The notes under the pieces are model-generated. The model saw only the letters and a program-made list of their open reading frames with translations. It had not been told where the DNA came from and did not search any database. 64,000 nucleotides of DNA. Source: Elysia chlorotica. Taxonomy: Eukaryota; Mollusca; Gastropoda; Plakobranchidae. Both the position numbers and the translations under genes were made by a program. The stretch is from NCBI GenBank assembly GCA_003991915.1, contig RQTK01000674.1:2190-66189 (forward strand), in the 5' to 3' direction. Shown here one piece after another: positions 1 through 13,630 of the stretch (the first letter of the stretch is position 1; the number at the start of each line of letters is the position of its first letter).

Positions 1-88
<88 letters not shown>

Positions 89-387
89 TTACATCTCAGG
101 ATACTTCCATTACTGCTACTAGTACAAATCTTCAATCACTGCAATTACTCTTTCGACAAGGACAATTGAAAAACGACAAGAAAACAAATAACTACAAAAA
201 TTACTTCCAACTTGAAAAAAAACTATACTGCATTGCACTTATTATCCCACCCACTCTCTTTTTCTTTCACTTTTTTTCTCTTTCATGCACTGTTAAAAAC
301 TATTCGTTATTTTTTTCTTTTTTTTTTGTATCCTTCATCTCTACTCCTCTTGTCTTTTAATGTATCTTCTGCTTTTTACATACCATC

Positions 388-450
<63 letters not shown>

Positions 451-1218
451 ACTCATATTTCTCCCCTCGCTGCTCTTTTTGCAGTACTTTGTCCATGAAA
501 CGACCCTAATGATACAAAATTTGACTGGAAAGCACCGCAATATGCGTGGGCATAAGCATATTACAAATTTACATAACTATTTTTATGCTAATTTTTTTTT
601 AATCTAAACTTGTATGTCACATACTCTAGTCTGGTACCTATGTTTAACACGAAATAAAATCTCATAACCTTTAACTTAGTTGCGTAAATCTTTGTTGATC
701 ATAATTTTATTTACAATCTTAAGACATAACAGTATTTTGTTACAATGGATACGTCTTAATTCTCAAAATTGGCTGAATTCATTCGCAGACAATAAATTCT
801 CCACATTTGTACTACAGTACAAAAGCTAGCGGAAATGAATTTCCGCCTTTTACAGTTTTTTTGCTTTTCTTTTTTCTATAAGGATAGTCATAAAGAAATA
901 ACATTCTGAATTTTCATGAAGTGTAAACACTACTTATTGCGTCGCAAAATTTAAATATTTGCAAGGGATAATTTTTTTGTATCTATGTCCCAGTCTCTGT
1001 CTTTCTGTTCAAATGTCTTCCTCTATATAACTTTTTATTTTTCATTTCTTCCTAATTCTTGTTTTCTGAGGTTATGTCTTCTTTTCTCTGTCTACATTTC
1101 TATATTTTTGTCTACCACTTGGGAGCAATTCATTTTTCTTGTTATATTTTTCTTTGCTATATCTCAATGCATTACATTTTTTTCTCTATCGATCTCTTCT
1201 TTAGTCTCCTTTCTCTTT
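1..1218. repeat. Tandem duplication, copy A
   Basis: First copy of a unit that recurs at 1,219-2,620. It opens with an (ACT)n run at 1-86, has a (CT)n tract near 390-440, and then a stretch with clear counterparts in copy B: 'gcagtactttgtccatgaaa' near 480, 'gtactacagtacaaaag' near 809, and 'aaggatagtcataaa' near 881. The order of landmarks is the same in both copies. Many substitutions and indels separate them, so the duplication is old. No gene is seen; the open frames here are low-complexity translations of CT and ACT repeats. Confidence 0.75.
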
Positions 1219-2627
<1,409 letters not shown>

Positions 2628-2629
2628 CT

Positions 2630-3915
2630 CTCTCTCTCCGTCTCTATCTCTCTCTCTCTCTCTATCTATCTCTCTTATGTTTTTCTGTTTCTTTCTCTCT
2701 CGCCCCCTCTCACTTTCTTTCTTTTTCTGTCTTGCTCTCTTTCCATCTCTGTCTATCTCTTCTTCTTTATCTACATTCCCACATATTTCGAATTGATATT
2801 TTGTAGTGAATAGATCAGGTTAAGCGATAAGCTTGTCACTTTTTCTGTTGTTAAAAAGTTTGAAAATTCCAATGATCGCTACTATTTTTTTTGTTACTCC
2901 ATGAGTGTAAATCTATACCAATATAATACATCGATATGTCATGATGATGTTTTAATCATTGGAATGAAAACCATCTTCTTTTTTAATACACATTAAAATT
3001 CATCAAACAAAATTACAATTTTTTTTTACATTTCTTAGTTTCGTCTTTTAAAAAAAGCACTTCATAAAACTATTTCTTCAAATTAAAAAAAATTAGGCAA
3101 AAAACAATTAAATTTCATGTTCCCTCCTACATATTGGGACAAAACGAAATCGAATGTTGTAAAATACGAAACAACGTAAGCCTACTTAATCTCTGATTTT
3201 TCGTGGAACACAAAAATTTTATTTGTAATGGGCATACATATTGAATGCCAATGGGCAATAAAGAACATGTCTCGCTAAACATGTTAAATAACAATTGCAA
3301 TGGGTTTTGTTAAATTTCTTTTTATGTTCTAATATGCCGGTCCTCTATTATTTTGAATAAAGCGGCACGTTTAGGAGGGGAAAAGGGAAACAAAATGAAT
3401 TGTGAATTACATGTAAAAAGCTATGAAATTCAAAAACTTTTGCTATTTTTTTTTGTAATAAATAAATACTTAGTTACTGTCTTTTGTGCCGTTTAAACCG
3501 CATACTGTATTCTATTCTTTTTTGTTCCATTTTATTTTGTAATTTATCACATATAAGCTTTTTTAAATACATTTGCCTTGTTTCGCAACTACGATGCTAA
3601 AAGTTCCTTGGAGGTAATGAAAACCTTATATCTTATCATATTTTATCTTATATTGCATCTTTCAAAATCCATGTGACACGTTTTATTTCTACTAAATGTA
3701 TAAAGTGAAGAACATTTTAGTTTTTCGAAGTCTTTCAGGGGCAATGACAAGAGAGAATTCATTAATAATGCTAGGAAACTGATCGAAAGGATGACATTTG
3801 TAATAATTTTTTGAGTTTTGCGGGAGTTTTAGAACGTATTTGGAACACATGATCTCTATTTAGGATCAAAGTAAGATCACTAAGCAAGAGGATTATAAAA
3901 TAATACAAAACAATT
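2630..3915. other. AT-rich non-coding stretch
   Basis: CT-rich to about 2,775, then AT-rich with long T and A runs. No open frame with coding character, no splice-paired exon and no RNA gene was recognised. Confidence 0.5.
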
Positions 3916-4508
3916 CGACCTATAATGTTTTTCAAAAGTAAACATGGAGTGCAGAAAGGGAAAATCATTTGGGTCGTCTACAAGATGACACGTTGACGTT
4001 TATGTTTTTTTGTATATTTCTATTGTGTTTTAACATTATTTCAAAAATATTGTTAATGTTAATTGCGTTACACAAACCTTTGTGGCACAAAAGAAAGAAA
4101 GAAAACCTAAGATATGTATTTAAAGGAAAAAAAATAGTTCATTGAAATTCAGTTTACTTCATCGGTACATGTTAAAAATGTTTTCTTATTACAGACATAC
4201 AATTTCCAGTGAGACCTGTTTAAGTCTTTAAAAGTGAACATAAAGTACAGAAACAGAAAAACCGGTTCGATCTACTACAAGATGACACTTAGATGTTTAT
4301 GCTTGTTATTTTCTATACAGTCTAACATTTTGTTTTAATTATAAATTATTATCAATTATTATTAATGCTATTGACAAACCTTTATGGCAAAAAAAGAAAA
4401 AGAAAACCAAAAACATGTGGTTCAAGGAAAAAAAGTATTTCAATGAAATTTATTTTACTTCATCAATACATATTAAAAAAGATGTTTTTTATTATTATTA
4501 CAGAGATA
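3916..4508. repeat. Diverged tandem duplication, two copies of about 295 bp
   Basis: Copy 1 (about 3,916-4,207) and copy 2 (about 4,212-4,508) share landmarks in the same order: 'ctacaagatgacac' at 3,978 and 4,274, 'acaaacctttgtggca' near 4,073 matching 'acaaacctttatggca' near 4,373, and an A-rich stretch followed by 'tttacttcat' and then 'attacag'. The offset is constant at 295-298 bp. The repeat lies directly 3' of the minus-strand Cys-rich gene and could include its 3' UTR or polyadenylation region. Confidence 0.75.
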
Positions 4509-4727
4509 AAGATTTGATTCCCCCACTCCCGAAACAGATTTTTTTTCGTTTTTTACTAAATTTTACCTTGAAGACATAATACACTTAAGTTTAATAGATG
4601 TTTTTCGATTCGATTTCAGTAAACTTTTTTCTATGCCTCCCTGTCTTGAACGTATGCGGAAGTATAGTGTTTGAAATTAAATTTAAAAAAAACAAACAAC
4701 CGAGAACCCTCCCACCCCAGTTTTTTT

Positions 4728-5000
4728 TTATTTCTTCAGGGCGGACTTGCAGAGCTCTGTAAACTTCTCGTGGCAGATACAGCAGTGGGCGATCTCCGAA
4801 CCGTACATCTCCCCGCATAGCATGCAAGTTCCCAAGTACCTGCGCTCAAACACGCCGGGAGGTATGGCCTTCGTGTCGCACTGGGCACAGGAAATGGGCG
4901 GATCCCGGATGTACATGCGATTACTTCCGCCTCCGGCAGCCCACATAAACATGGCCGCCATCGTCGCCAAAAGCATGACGGGAAGGAGATGGCTGGTCAT
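4728..5000 (-). CDS. Small secreted cysteine-rich protein, 90 aa, unrecognised family
   Basis: A single open exon from the first in-frame ATG at 5,000 to TAA at 4,728-4,730. Residues 1-21 form a signal peptide (MTSHLLPVMLLATMAAMFMW then AAGGG), so export or secretion is expected. The mature part has eight cysteines at 38, 41, 59, 62, 73, 74, 76 and 84: CxxC, 17 residues, CxxC, 10 residues, CCxC, 7 residues, C. A basic tail ends in KK. The coding stretch is clearly richer in G+C than its AT-rich surroundings, which supports a real gene. The frame stays open upstream to 5,066 but has no earlier ATG. A TATA-like element lies about 130 bp upstream, so an intronless gene is plausible; an acceptor-like 'ctctttccag' just upstream (ending near 5,042) leaves a 5' UTR intron possible. 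The spacing could fit a disulfide-rich secreted peptide or, less likely given the signal peptide, a zinc ribbon. I do not recognise the family. An AATAAA overlaps the stop codon. Confidence 0.7.
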   Translation of the reverse strand: MTSHLLPVMLLATMAAMFMWAAGGGSNRMYIRDPPISCAQCDTKAIPPGVFERRYLGTCMLCGEMYGSEIAHCCICHEKFTELCKSALKK

Positions 5001-5095
5001 CGTGTGGTCAAGAAGGTTGATGGATGACTTCCGGTAGAATCTGGAAAGAGTGACCACAAGATTCACACGGCTGGTCAGTTTCGATGGACACAGAA

Positions 5096-5138
5096 GACGT
5101 CAGTGTGGGCTTCTCTTAGTTATTGATGTATATATTTA
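5096..5138 (-). promoter_or_regulatory. Candidate promoter of the Cys-rich gene
   Basis: On the minus strand a TATA-like stretch (TTTAAATATATA, 5,129-5,140) is followed by a CRE-like TGACGTCT (5,095-5,102), about 100 bp before the ATG at 5,000. Position and order suit a TATA promoter with initiation near 5,100. Short motifs occur by chance in AT-rich DNA, so this is tentative. Confidence 0.35.
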
Positions 5139-5140
5139 AA

Positions 5141-6360
5141 CACGCTGCCTTTCGCTGATGTTTTAAAAGTCGTTTGGGTAGTTGTGGAAATTTAATCTGG
5201 AAAAAATATATACATAATGCAAAGATGTTAAATTGAAATACAATTAGCTAAAAGACTTTAGGATGAGTTACATATATGTACGACATTTGGGAATAGGCGT
5301 GGTAACTATTAGTGCTATTTAAATTCGTTCTGGGAAAGATATGATTAAATTCAGATCTACTATCAAACAAACACGTCAGGGAGAGCTTTTAAAATTTAGG
5401 GTACATAGTTGTAGGGGTAGTGCATGTTAGTGCTTTATAAATTTTTTTTTTGGTTGGATCAATTTTAAAATGGTAGATTCAATTGATTTTTTATGAGTAC
5501 AAAATGTACGATACAAATTGACATAACAAGACAAGGTTCATTTGAGAAGCAGAGAGGAATAATTCTGTATCAATCCAGATTTATTTTTTCGCCCATTGCC
5601 ATAGATAAAACAAGTAAGGAAACCAACATTAAAATGCCGAACGGAAAGCCCCTTTTCGCAATATAAGGGCATTCAAAAAGTAAATAAAACTTAGAGACAA
5701 CGTAAGACAAGTCTACAACAAGGAAGCAATGTTTATTGCTGGTCCAATTCGTTTGTTTTTTACTTGAAACACAATAATGGTGACAATCTTTTCATTGTCA
5801 AATTCGTTTTTATATGCATCTAAATTTTTATTTTTTTCTATTTTAGTTTTCTTGATCTTTTGAGAGACACGTTTTATTGGATATCAAATTTCCTGAGATT
5901 TGAGAGAATGTTGGATAAATCTTGGAGGATCAATTTGATTAAGCGCAGATTCAGTTTTTGTGTGCATGAATTTCAAAGTATTAATTCGGATGTATAGAAT
6001 TTTTGTTAGATCAAATTTCTTTTTCGTGGCACACGAAATGTTTCAACATATTTGAAAGTTAAAATTCTCACATTTCTATTACCAGCAATGCGGTTAATAA
6101 ATTTGTTCGACCTTTATAGAAATCATTTACAAAAAGGCGATTAAACAGCAACTTAGTGGTTATAGGAAGAGGTGAAATTATAGGATTTTTTGGTAATGAA
6201 ATATCCGCCAAATTTATATTACTTAGTTTGAAAACACCTTTTCTGTTGAACAAAAATATTTTGTGATTATACTTCGCTCTTCGACCTTCGTTTTTTTATG
6301 TGAAAGCAATAACTAAATTGAGCTCATAACTATTAAAACATATAGAAAATTAGTATATCA
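5141..6360. other. Non-coding stretch
   Basis: AT-rich sequence with scattered stops in all frames. No repeat, exon or RNA gene was recognised. Confidence 0.5.
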
Positions 6361-6490
6361 AAAAAGATAAGATAAGACAAGATAAGATAGGGTAGATAAG
6401 ATAAGCATTTCTTATCCCATAGGGAATTTTTTTTCCATTGTAATACAACAATACATTTGATGCAATAATTATTACAACATCAGTTGTACA
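6361..6490 (-). mobile_element. 3' tail of a non-LTR retrotransposon (LINE-type)
   Basis: Read on the minus strand, a stretch 'acaatggaaaaaaaattccc' then 'tatgggataag' is followed by a tail of imperfect TTATC/TCTTATC repeats. This is the usual form of LINE 3' ends that carry microsatellite tails. A similar tail with the same repeat motif sits on the plus strand at about 15,895-16,050. No coding part is visible, which suits 5' truncation on insertion. Confidence 0.55.
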
Positions 6491-7414
6491 TGTGTGTGAC
6501 AAAAATAATAGTAATAGTATCAAAATAAAAAGAAAAATTTTACATTCGCACGTAAAGTTGTTGAAATTATGCACTGCTATAAAACATGAAAGATGCTTCC
6601 CATAATTCCATGGCTACTTCAAGGTAATAAACAATTGCCTAGCACAATTAAAGTAAAGCACACCACTATTAAGTTCCATAACTTTTTCTTAAAATCGTAG
6701 AAACCCTAAATCTTTACCAGCTGTAAAAAAAAAAGACGTGCAACTGGTTTCATAAAAAAAAAAAAAAACTATCATAACAAATTAAAGGGTGAAATCTGGA
6801 GAGAAAAAAAGCTAGACGCGCAGTAAAAGAGCTGACAAAAAAAAATCCAAAGAAAAAATAACAACAACAACAAAACTCTTTTCACGTGACAGAAATTTCG
6901 AAATACCAAGGGCCTTCTTTCGCAAAAAAAAATATTTCAGAAAAAATAATTACTAGCCATAAGATTTTGAGAATTCTTCATGTAGTTTCACATGTCTGGA
7001 ACAATGTTCAAGTATCATTCTGATTTAACTATCCAAATTATTCAACGAAAGAAGGTTTTTGGTACTCGTGTGACTTAAAACATGTTTTCTGTTCGGTGGA
7101 GTATGTAACTTGGACTCCTTTCGTTATATTTTCTTTAATATTTTTTTTTAATTTATTTTTCTCTTAACTTTTAAGATTTTTTTCTTATAATGGGCACCAC
7201 ACACACTAATATTAAATTACTGAGCTAGATCGTAGTGTGAGAATAATAAATAATGCTGATAAAAAAGAAAGATCCATCAAAGTTTAGGAGAAGCTAAGAA
7301 TATATTTTCTTGTGAAGGTAAGAGGGTTGGTGTGGGGAAAGGGGGGGGGGCGAATGTTTGCATGTGATATAACGTTGGTCTCCTAATTGTCAAAGTTATA
7401 ATTATTTATCTGCT
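6491..7414. other. Non-coding stretch
   Basis: AT-rich, with a G-run at about 7,341-7,350. No gene or structured repeat was recognised. Confidence 0.45.
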
Positions 7415-7540
7415 TTCGTCCCCTATTGATTGGATCGGTGTCAGTATGTTTCCGTCTTAAACATAAATCCAGTATGTCAGACGTTTGACTTGGGACCCTC
7501 CACAATATGGCCTACAATAGTGCTGACGTTGGGCGGCAAG
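7415..7540 (+). mobile_element. SINE remnant (same family as 23,870-24,110)
   Basis: Shares ordered blocks with the element near 23.9 kb: 'cccctattgattggatcggt' against 'cccctactggttgggtcggt', then 'gtcagacgt', then 'cttgggaccc', then 'agcctata'-like sequence followed by 'tagtgctga'. The tRNA-like 5' head is missing or unrecognisable here. Confidence 0.55.
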
Positions 7541-8889
7541 TAACCTCCCCCAACGTTGTGATAGTAGTATTTTAGGGCAGTATTACTTAAGAGACGAAAA
7601 GTAAATTATAAAACTTTCACTAGTGGGAAAACAAGGACTATCGCTACATAATTTTTTCAAGCGCAAAGTGCAAAGCTTGGAGTTAGTGGGCACTTGGTTT
7701 TAAAAAATGCCAAAGGGTTTGTGAGCCGCACACTGACTCAGCCTATATAATAGCATTTTTTTTTATTTCCCGAAAGACATATCGGAAATTCCTACGCCTA
7801 AGGGGCGTGAATTTGTCAACCGTTATCGACACGTGGATCACAAGAACTGTACCCTGTTAACTCCCCAAGCTATTTCTTCAAATGGTTACTTTAATACTTT
7901 CAAAATGCACACAGCACAAGAGAAAAATATTTTTTTTCTAAGGATCAAATATTTGAAAAGAGGTTTTTGTAGTAAAAAAATTTACAAAAATAGCAAACAA
8001 ATAAATTACGGAAAGTTAAGAAAACCAAATCGATTATCAAAAACATTTTAAAAACAAATAATTATCGAAACAAAAGCGAAGTCAGGCAGTTAACAAAGTT
8101 ATAAGATTTTTTTACGAAACATGTATTTGATATTTCTTCACCTTAACTGTACATTTTCCTATTACATCTCTAAGACAAGAATTAGGTTAGATCTAGAATA
8201 ATTATGTTGCGAATGAAAAAAGGACATTTTACAGTTAAAGTGGCGATTTTTAAAACTCTTTCCAGATACGACCGCTATAGGCTATATCAAGTTTTGTAGT
8301 CCACTGTGATGCGGGTCACGTGATGTTCCCACAGGGCAAAGTCTCCAAGGCTGCCATGTACATACCGCCATACAAGAAAAATTGTGTCAACACCAGAAAA
8401 TATAAACGCATACATATCCTCACAATGTGACTACGATCATGGTTACTACGATTTATATAACTGTATAGCCTAGTTATATAAACCATTTCATGATAGTTTT
8501 AGGATTGGGAACTCTTTTTGTTAAGTAAGCTAGTTCGTCGTTTAACCGAGTATTCATCTTTAATCGATAGTTTAAGCTTTTACAAAGTCATATTGTTTGT
8601 GTACATTACAAGTATTAACATTAAGCATACAAATGATGGAAATAAAAAATGTATTTCAATAACATTTGCCATGTATACTAATGATTGTTTAATTTACCAC
8701 ATTGGTATAATTATGAAAGCAGATTATGCTGTTTTTAAAATATCACCTTTATTTATAATCCATTTATAATTTACTAAATAAACCTTTTTAATAAAAAAAT
8801 TAAGTTTGCTAAACTACCATAAATGGAATAGTTTTAAACTACTTGACAAGATCGGAAAAATGTAAACTCTTAATCTAAAATTATTTAGA
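7541..8889. other. Non-coding stretch
   Basis: Open frames at 7,833-8,051 and 8,518-8,769 are short, Lys/Asn/Ile-rich and without coding bias. Nothing further was recognised. Confidence 0.45.
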
Positions 8890-9010
8890 TTTGAAGACGG
8901 TTTCAGGTTCCAGCCCCGCTCTATGACCAAGACGTGTCGTGCCTACTGGTCGGGTTGGTGTAACGGGCAAAGTTTTGGATATGTCGCTCCATGCTCTATC
9001 TCGGCATAGT
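8890..9010 (+). mobile_element. SINE remnant, tRNA-like head with core
   Basis: A B-box-like 'ggttccagcccc' (8,906-8,917) is followed about 40 bp later by 'cctactggtcgggttggtgt'. This is the arrangement seen in the 23.9-kb element, where 'ggttcgagccc' precedes 'cccctactggttgggtcggt'. It is shorter and more decayed. Confidence 0.5.
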
Positions 9011-9204
9011 AATTTTACTTTAGAGGCTTTAAACATGCAGTGGGCTCACACTTTCGTTTAGTTCAAATTGGCTATAATGGATTTAAAACATAGTCTACTT
9101 GATATGTTGGAGTTATTGTTGCTATTGCAAATATTGTTATTTTTATTGTATATGATAATGATGATGATTGTGATGGTAGTGGTGATGACGGTTTAGAAAA
9201 AGTG

Positions 9205-9420
9205 AAACAGAGACAGAGAGAGGGAAGGGAAAAAGAGAGAGAGAGAGACAGGGAGACAAAGAGAGAGCAAGAGCGAGAGCGAGAGAGATAAAGATAGGTG
9301 AAGAAAGGTTAACAGTGATTGTCGAATGAGAAAACGGGCGAAATAGAAAAAAATTGAGATAGTAAAAAGTAATGGCCGACAAACAGAGTAATAGAGAGAG
9401 GGAAAGAAATAGAATATACA
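9205..9420. repeat. Purine-rich (GA)n low-complexity tract
   Basis: GAGA-rich on the plus strand with interspersed CAGAGA units. Translated on either strand it gives only Ser/Leu-type or Arg/Glu-type low-complexity frames. Confidence 0.8.
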
Positions 9421-9779
9421 AAGAAAAGAGAGATATTATAATATTGAGGCATATAGAGAAACATGAGAGGTAGGCGTCACTTCGCAGATTAATCCTAGAA
9501 GCATCATAATCCTTAGCGTACTCCTAATCCGGACATAGTAACAGGGCCAGTAACTCTCTGCTAATGTGATGTAAAACTGAGTTATCACCCTTGGTTTAAT
9601 CAGTTTGATGTTTTGATGCTCAGAGTTGTCATAGTACGACCTGGAGTTGGGTGCGGATTATACATTTACTTTGGTGTGGAAGATTAAGAACAAGACACGC
9701 TGACAAAGAGCGGACAGAGAAAGAGCTAGTGGGAAGAAGCAAGAGTGATAGACGGAGAGAAAAAGAGATCGCTACACAT

Positions 9780-9889
9780 GAAAAGAGAAAGAGAGGAAAA
9801 TGTCTCTGTTTCTATTTTTCTGTCTCTTTCTGTCTCTCTATCTGTCGCTCTATATCTATCTCTCGCTTTCTCTATCTCTTTTACTCTTT

Positions 9890-9927
<38 letters not shown>
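9780..9927. repeat. GA-rich then (CT)n tract
   Basis: Purine-rich sequence switches to a pyrimidine tract ending in a clean (CT)n at about 9,894-9,927. Polarity switches between adjacent purine and pyrimidine blocks recur throughout this window. Confidence 0.8.
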
Positions 9928-9928
<1 letters not shown>

Positions 9929-11619
9929 ATCATTATTATTATTATCACGTTATTGTAATAAACTTTGTGAGAAATAGATCGATGTTACCATTTAAAGGGA
10001 TGAATGTGTTCATTTAAATGGATTTAGTGATTTCGTCGGAACCACAGAAAAGAAATCATTCATTGTTACAAATCACTCACACAGCATTAAAAAACCCGCC
10101 TTAGACTTTTACGTTTTTTCGCTTAAAACGGTGACTGAACAGTTGTTTATTCGACTTTTAAAATAAAACTGAACTTTTTTAAAATCCTAAAGAAAAAAAC
10201 AATAATAATACCCCTGTATTTGTTTGAAAATTTGGGAATAATCGAAGAAGAAAAAACAAGATCACTTGATTAAAGACAAACTTTGCCAGCAGATATAAAT
10301 TATTGTTGCATTGCGTAAAAAAATGTACATTACAATGAATGCCTTGTTATTTATATTTCACTATCATCTTTACCCAAGAAAATCACACAAAAATGGTTGA
10401 AAAAGTGACAAAAAGAGAGCAGTTTCAAAGTAAATTGCACTATAACAAAATAATTATCCTACCTTATAATTCTTTTTTTTTTTCAAGAGTTTTTTTTTTG
10501 CCTTTATGCTGTCTTTTTCCTCGCAGTATACTTGAAAAAACAAAAAAGACTTTGGGCACACTGGGTATGTTCTGTCTAAAAAGTTCTAATTACCACTATA
10601 CATTTGACACAAACCTATGACTTGTATGTCTTATATATTGAATAAACGAAAGAGAGATGCGACACTGATTATATATACCCCATTGTCTGGTCCTTCAGAC
10701 CTGGAGAGGGGTGTTGAGGTCACGTGGTGTGTCTGCTCCCATCTCCCAGGCATTGTGGCGTCACAGGAATCGGCGAGTTGTTTGCCCCTGTTGTATTAGT
10801 CATATCTTTTGCTGGGATAATTATTCTCCCTTCTTTTTCTTTACATTTTCTTTGTCTTTCGCTTTTTTCTTTTTTTCTGTCCATATTTTATTCCTGTTTC
10901 ATTATCTAACGCTGTTTTTTATTGTGAAACAGCCTGACTATAACTGCACACTAATTTTAAAAATTTAATGTTTTTAATATTTGTAATGGCTCTTAAAACG
11001 CCTGATTCACAAATACACAAACAACCCTACCAACATTGAAAAAAATGAATGAAAAGAAATCAAATCTCAGGTTACAAGGTTTGAATATACATGATTGCCG
11101 ATGAAACTTTTGATAATACAGTTATATCAATGCAAGACTTTGTGATGTGTTTAAACAGAATTTACATTTGGAGTTATCGATTAGCTAATGTAAAGCATTT
11201 TATTCAAATCATGGGTGTGGAGTAGATATATTTGTTGAACCATAATGTACCCACTCGCTTTAAAAATATCAATAAATGACGTAAACACATTATTAATCAG
11301 AATGTCATATATGATTAGTTTTAATTATTAATCTCAAACAGTCGTCCCCGTTCTAACATGGCAAGCTATCGCTATCAGATTTTTGAAATACAGAAAAAAT
11401 CAGTGTTTGATGTAGAATTTAAAAGGATCAAGTACAGATTATGTTTGTTATCGAAAAACTAATATTTTTTTTTAAGTTTTGTAGTTTTACGATGTTGTAA
11501 GAAGTATTGTTGCACAATGTACTAACACAAACTTACACATCTATACCTCTTATGTCAGTGGGACAGCTCCTCTTAAAAAATTAAATTTAATAAACAAGAA
11601 CAAGCAAAGTAGTTGTAAA
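9928..11619. other. Non-coding stretch with one unclassified GC-richer patch
   Basis: Mostly AT-rich. The patch at about 10,690-10,800 has higher G+C and may be a decayed repeat, but I could not tie it to another copy here. No exon with a paired splice site was recognised. Confidence 0.4.
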
Positions 11620-11624
11620 TCAAA

Positions 11625-12222
11625 TTGATCTCTCCCTCTACTTCTGCATCTCTCTTTCTCTGTCTTTGTTTCTTTTTCTGTCTCTGTCTGTCTCTCTGTC
11701 GTTCTATCTCTGTCTGTCTCTTTGTCTCTCTGTCTCTTTGTCTATCAATATCTTTGTCTCTCTTCTCCTTTCATTTTTTTTTCTAGCTCTATTTCAATTA
11801 CTTGTAAAAGCAGTAGAATGTTTTCTCTGTAACCAATGTATACTTAAAATTGCACACCTCTTTCGCGAATTATATTGTACATCCAAATTTCTTTCTCCAT
11901 TTCCTAACCCCCTATATCACTCCTGTTTCTCTCATCATCTCTCTCTCTCACTATCTTTCTCCTTCTGTTAATTTTTTTCGTTTAATCTCTATATTTTTTG
12001 AATCCCTCTATATATCTCTTTTTTGTTTTATTTACCTTTTCCCACTCTATTCTTTCTTTATCTGTCCCTGTACCTCTCATCTATTTATCGTTCTCCTTTA
12101 TCCTATGTCCTATGTCTAAATTCTGTTATCCTTATTTTTCAACTGTCCTACTCCCCCACCTCACTCTCTCTCTCCATCTACTCAACCCTCCTACCCCCAC
12201 CCCACCCCATATATCTCCGTTC
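11625..12222. repeat. Pyrimidine-rich low-complexity block
   Basis: About 600 bp of CT-rich sequence on the plus strand (CTCT, TTTCT and CTGTCT units). The Ser/Leu/Phe-rich open frames across it are artefacts of composition. Confidence 0.8.
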
Positions 12223-12224
12223 CT

Positions 12225-12326
12225 GATTGATCTCTGTGATTGATTTGGAATCTGCAGCCAATCTGTACGTTTCGTATAACGACCGTTACAGTGAACACCT
12301 ACTCGAGGGTTCCAATCAAACTACAA

Positions 12327-12330
<4 letters not shown>
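12225..12330 (+). repeat. Four-copy cassette, copy 1
   Basis: First copy of a segment of about 105 bp that begins 'attgatctctgtgattgat' and ends 'ctcgagggttccaatcaa' plus about 11 bp. It is followed by (CT)n then (CA)n. Flanking C-rich and pyrimidine-rich spacers are also shared among copies, so the real repeated unit is longer (about 430 bp between copies 3 and 4). Confidence 0.85.
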
Positions 12331-12379
<49 letters not shown>

Positions 12380-12736
12380 TCACTCTCTCTTTATCCCTGT
12401 TTGTCTGACTCTGCATAATTTTATATAAATATATGTATACAGATAGAGAGAGGGAGAGAGGGGAAAAAACCAAAGAGACTGATGTCTCTATCTATCTCTT
12501 TCTCGCTCTCTTTCTCTTTCTATCTCCCCACACATTTCCTCTCTTTCCTTTTCTCTTTTTGTCTACTTTATTTTCCCCTGGCTCTTTCCTTTTTTGTTAT
12601 CATTATTTCTTCCTTTACTCCCTATTTTCTCTTTCTTTCTCTCTCTCTATATCTATCTCAGTATTACCCTGCCTTTCTCATGCTTGTATCTAACTTTATT
12701 TCTACCCCCCCCCCCCTTACCCTACTCTCTCCCTCT

Positions 12737-12824
12737 AATCGATCTCTGCGATTGATCAGAAATCTGTAAACACCCTGTATGTTTCGTATAACTACCGCTA
12801 TATTCAACACCTACTCGAGGGTTC

Positions 12825-12830
<6 letters not shown>
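12737..12830 (+). repeat. Four-copy cassette, copy 2
   Basis: Begins 'atcgatctctgcgattgat', carries 'ctactcgagggttccaa', and then runs directly into a (CT)n tract that reaches the assembly gap. The other copies extend slightly further, so the CT expansion appears to have replaced the cassette's last bases. Confidence 0.85.
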
Positions 12831-12870
<40 letters not shown>

Positions 12871-13029
12871 NNNNNNNNNNNNNNNNNNNNNNNNNNNNNN
12901 NNNNNNNNNNNNNNNNNNNNNNNNNNNNNNNNNNNNNNNNNNNNNNNNNNNNNNNNNNTCTATTTATCTATCTATCCATCTATATATCTATCTATCTATC
13001 TATCTATATATCTATCTATCTATCTATCC

Positions 13030-13101
<72 letters not shown>

Positions 13102-13205
13102 CTCTATCTATCTATATCTATATCTATCTATCTGTCTATCTATCTATTATATCTCTATGTATATATGTTTAAAGAAAGAGAGAGACAGAGAGACAGAGAC
13201 AGAGA

Positions 13206-13238
<33 letters not shown>
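12831..13238. repeat. Compound microsatellite around an assembly gap: (CT)n, gap, (TATC)n, (GA)n
   Basis: (CT)n at 12,831-12,870, 88 Ns at 12,871-12,958, a long (TATC)n at 12,959-13,150, and GA-rich sequence at 13,170-13,238. The gap sits inside the microsatellite, so its true length is unknown. Confidence 0.9.
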
Positions 13239-13240
<2 letters not shown>

Positions 13241-13522
13241 ATGTTTCTCTCTCTATTTTTTTTATTTATCTCTTAATCTATAGATCATATTCATATCTCT
13301 ATCTATTTTTCTCCCAACATATTTCCTATCTTTCATTTTCTTTTTCTTTTTACTTTCTTTTCCATCGCTCTTTCCTTTTTGTTATCATTATTTCTTCTTC
13401 CGCTCCATATTCTTTCTTTCTCTCTTTCTCTCTCCCTATATCATCATTACCCTTGTCATGGCTGTAAATATCTTTATTCCTCTCCCCCACCCACACCCGC
13501 CCCATACTCTCTCTCTCTTCCT

Positions 13523-13630
13523 CATCGATCTCTGTGATTGATCAGAAATCAGCAACCAATCTGTATGATCGGGGTAACGAGCGCTATAGTCAACACTTAC
13601 TCGAGGGTTCCAATCAAACTACAACCATAT
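13523..13630 (+). repeat. Four-copy cassette, copy 3
   Basis: Begins 'atcgatctctgtgattgat' and carries 'ctcgagggttccaatcaa'. It shares with copy 4 the sub-motif 'ctgtatgatcggg', which copies 1 and 2 replace with 'cgtttcgtataac' or similar. So 1/2 and 3/4 are sister pairs. Confidence 0.9.

Noticed and set aside
12779-13276. 165-codon frame through the assembly gap
   Set aside because: It consists of CT and TATC repeats joined across unknown bases.
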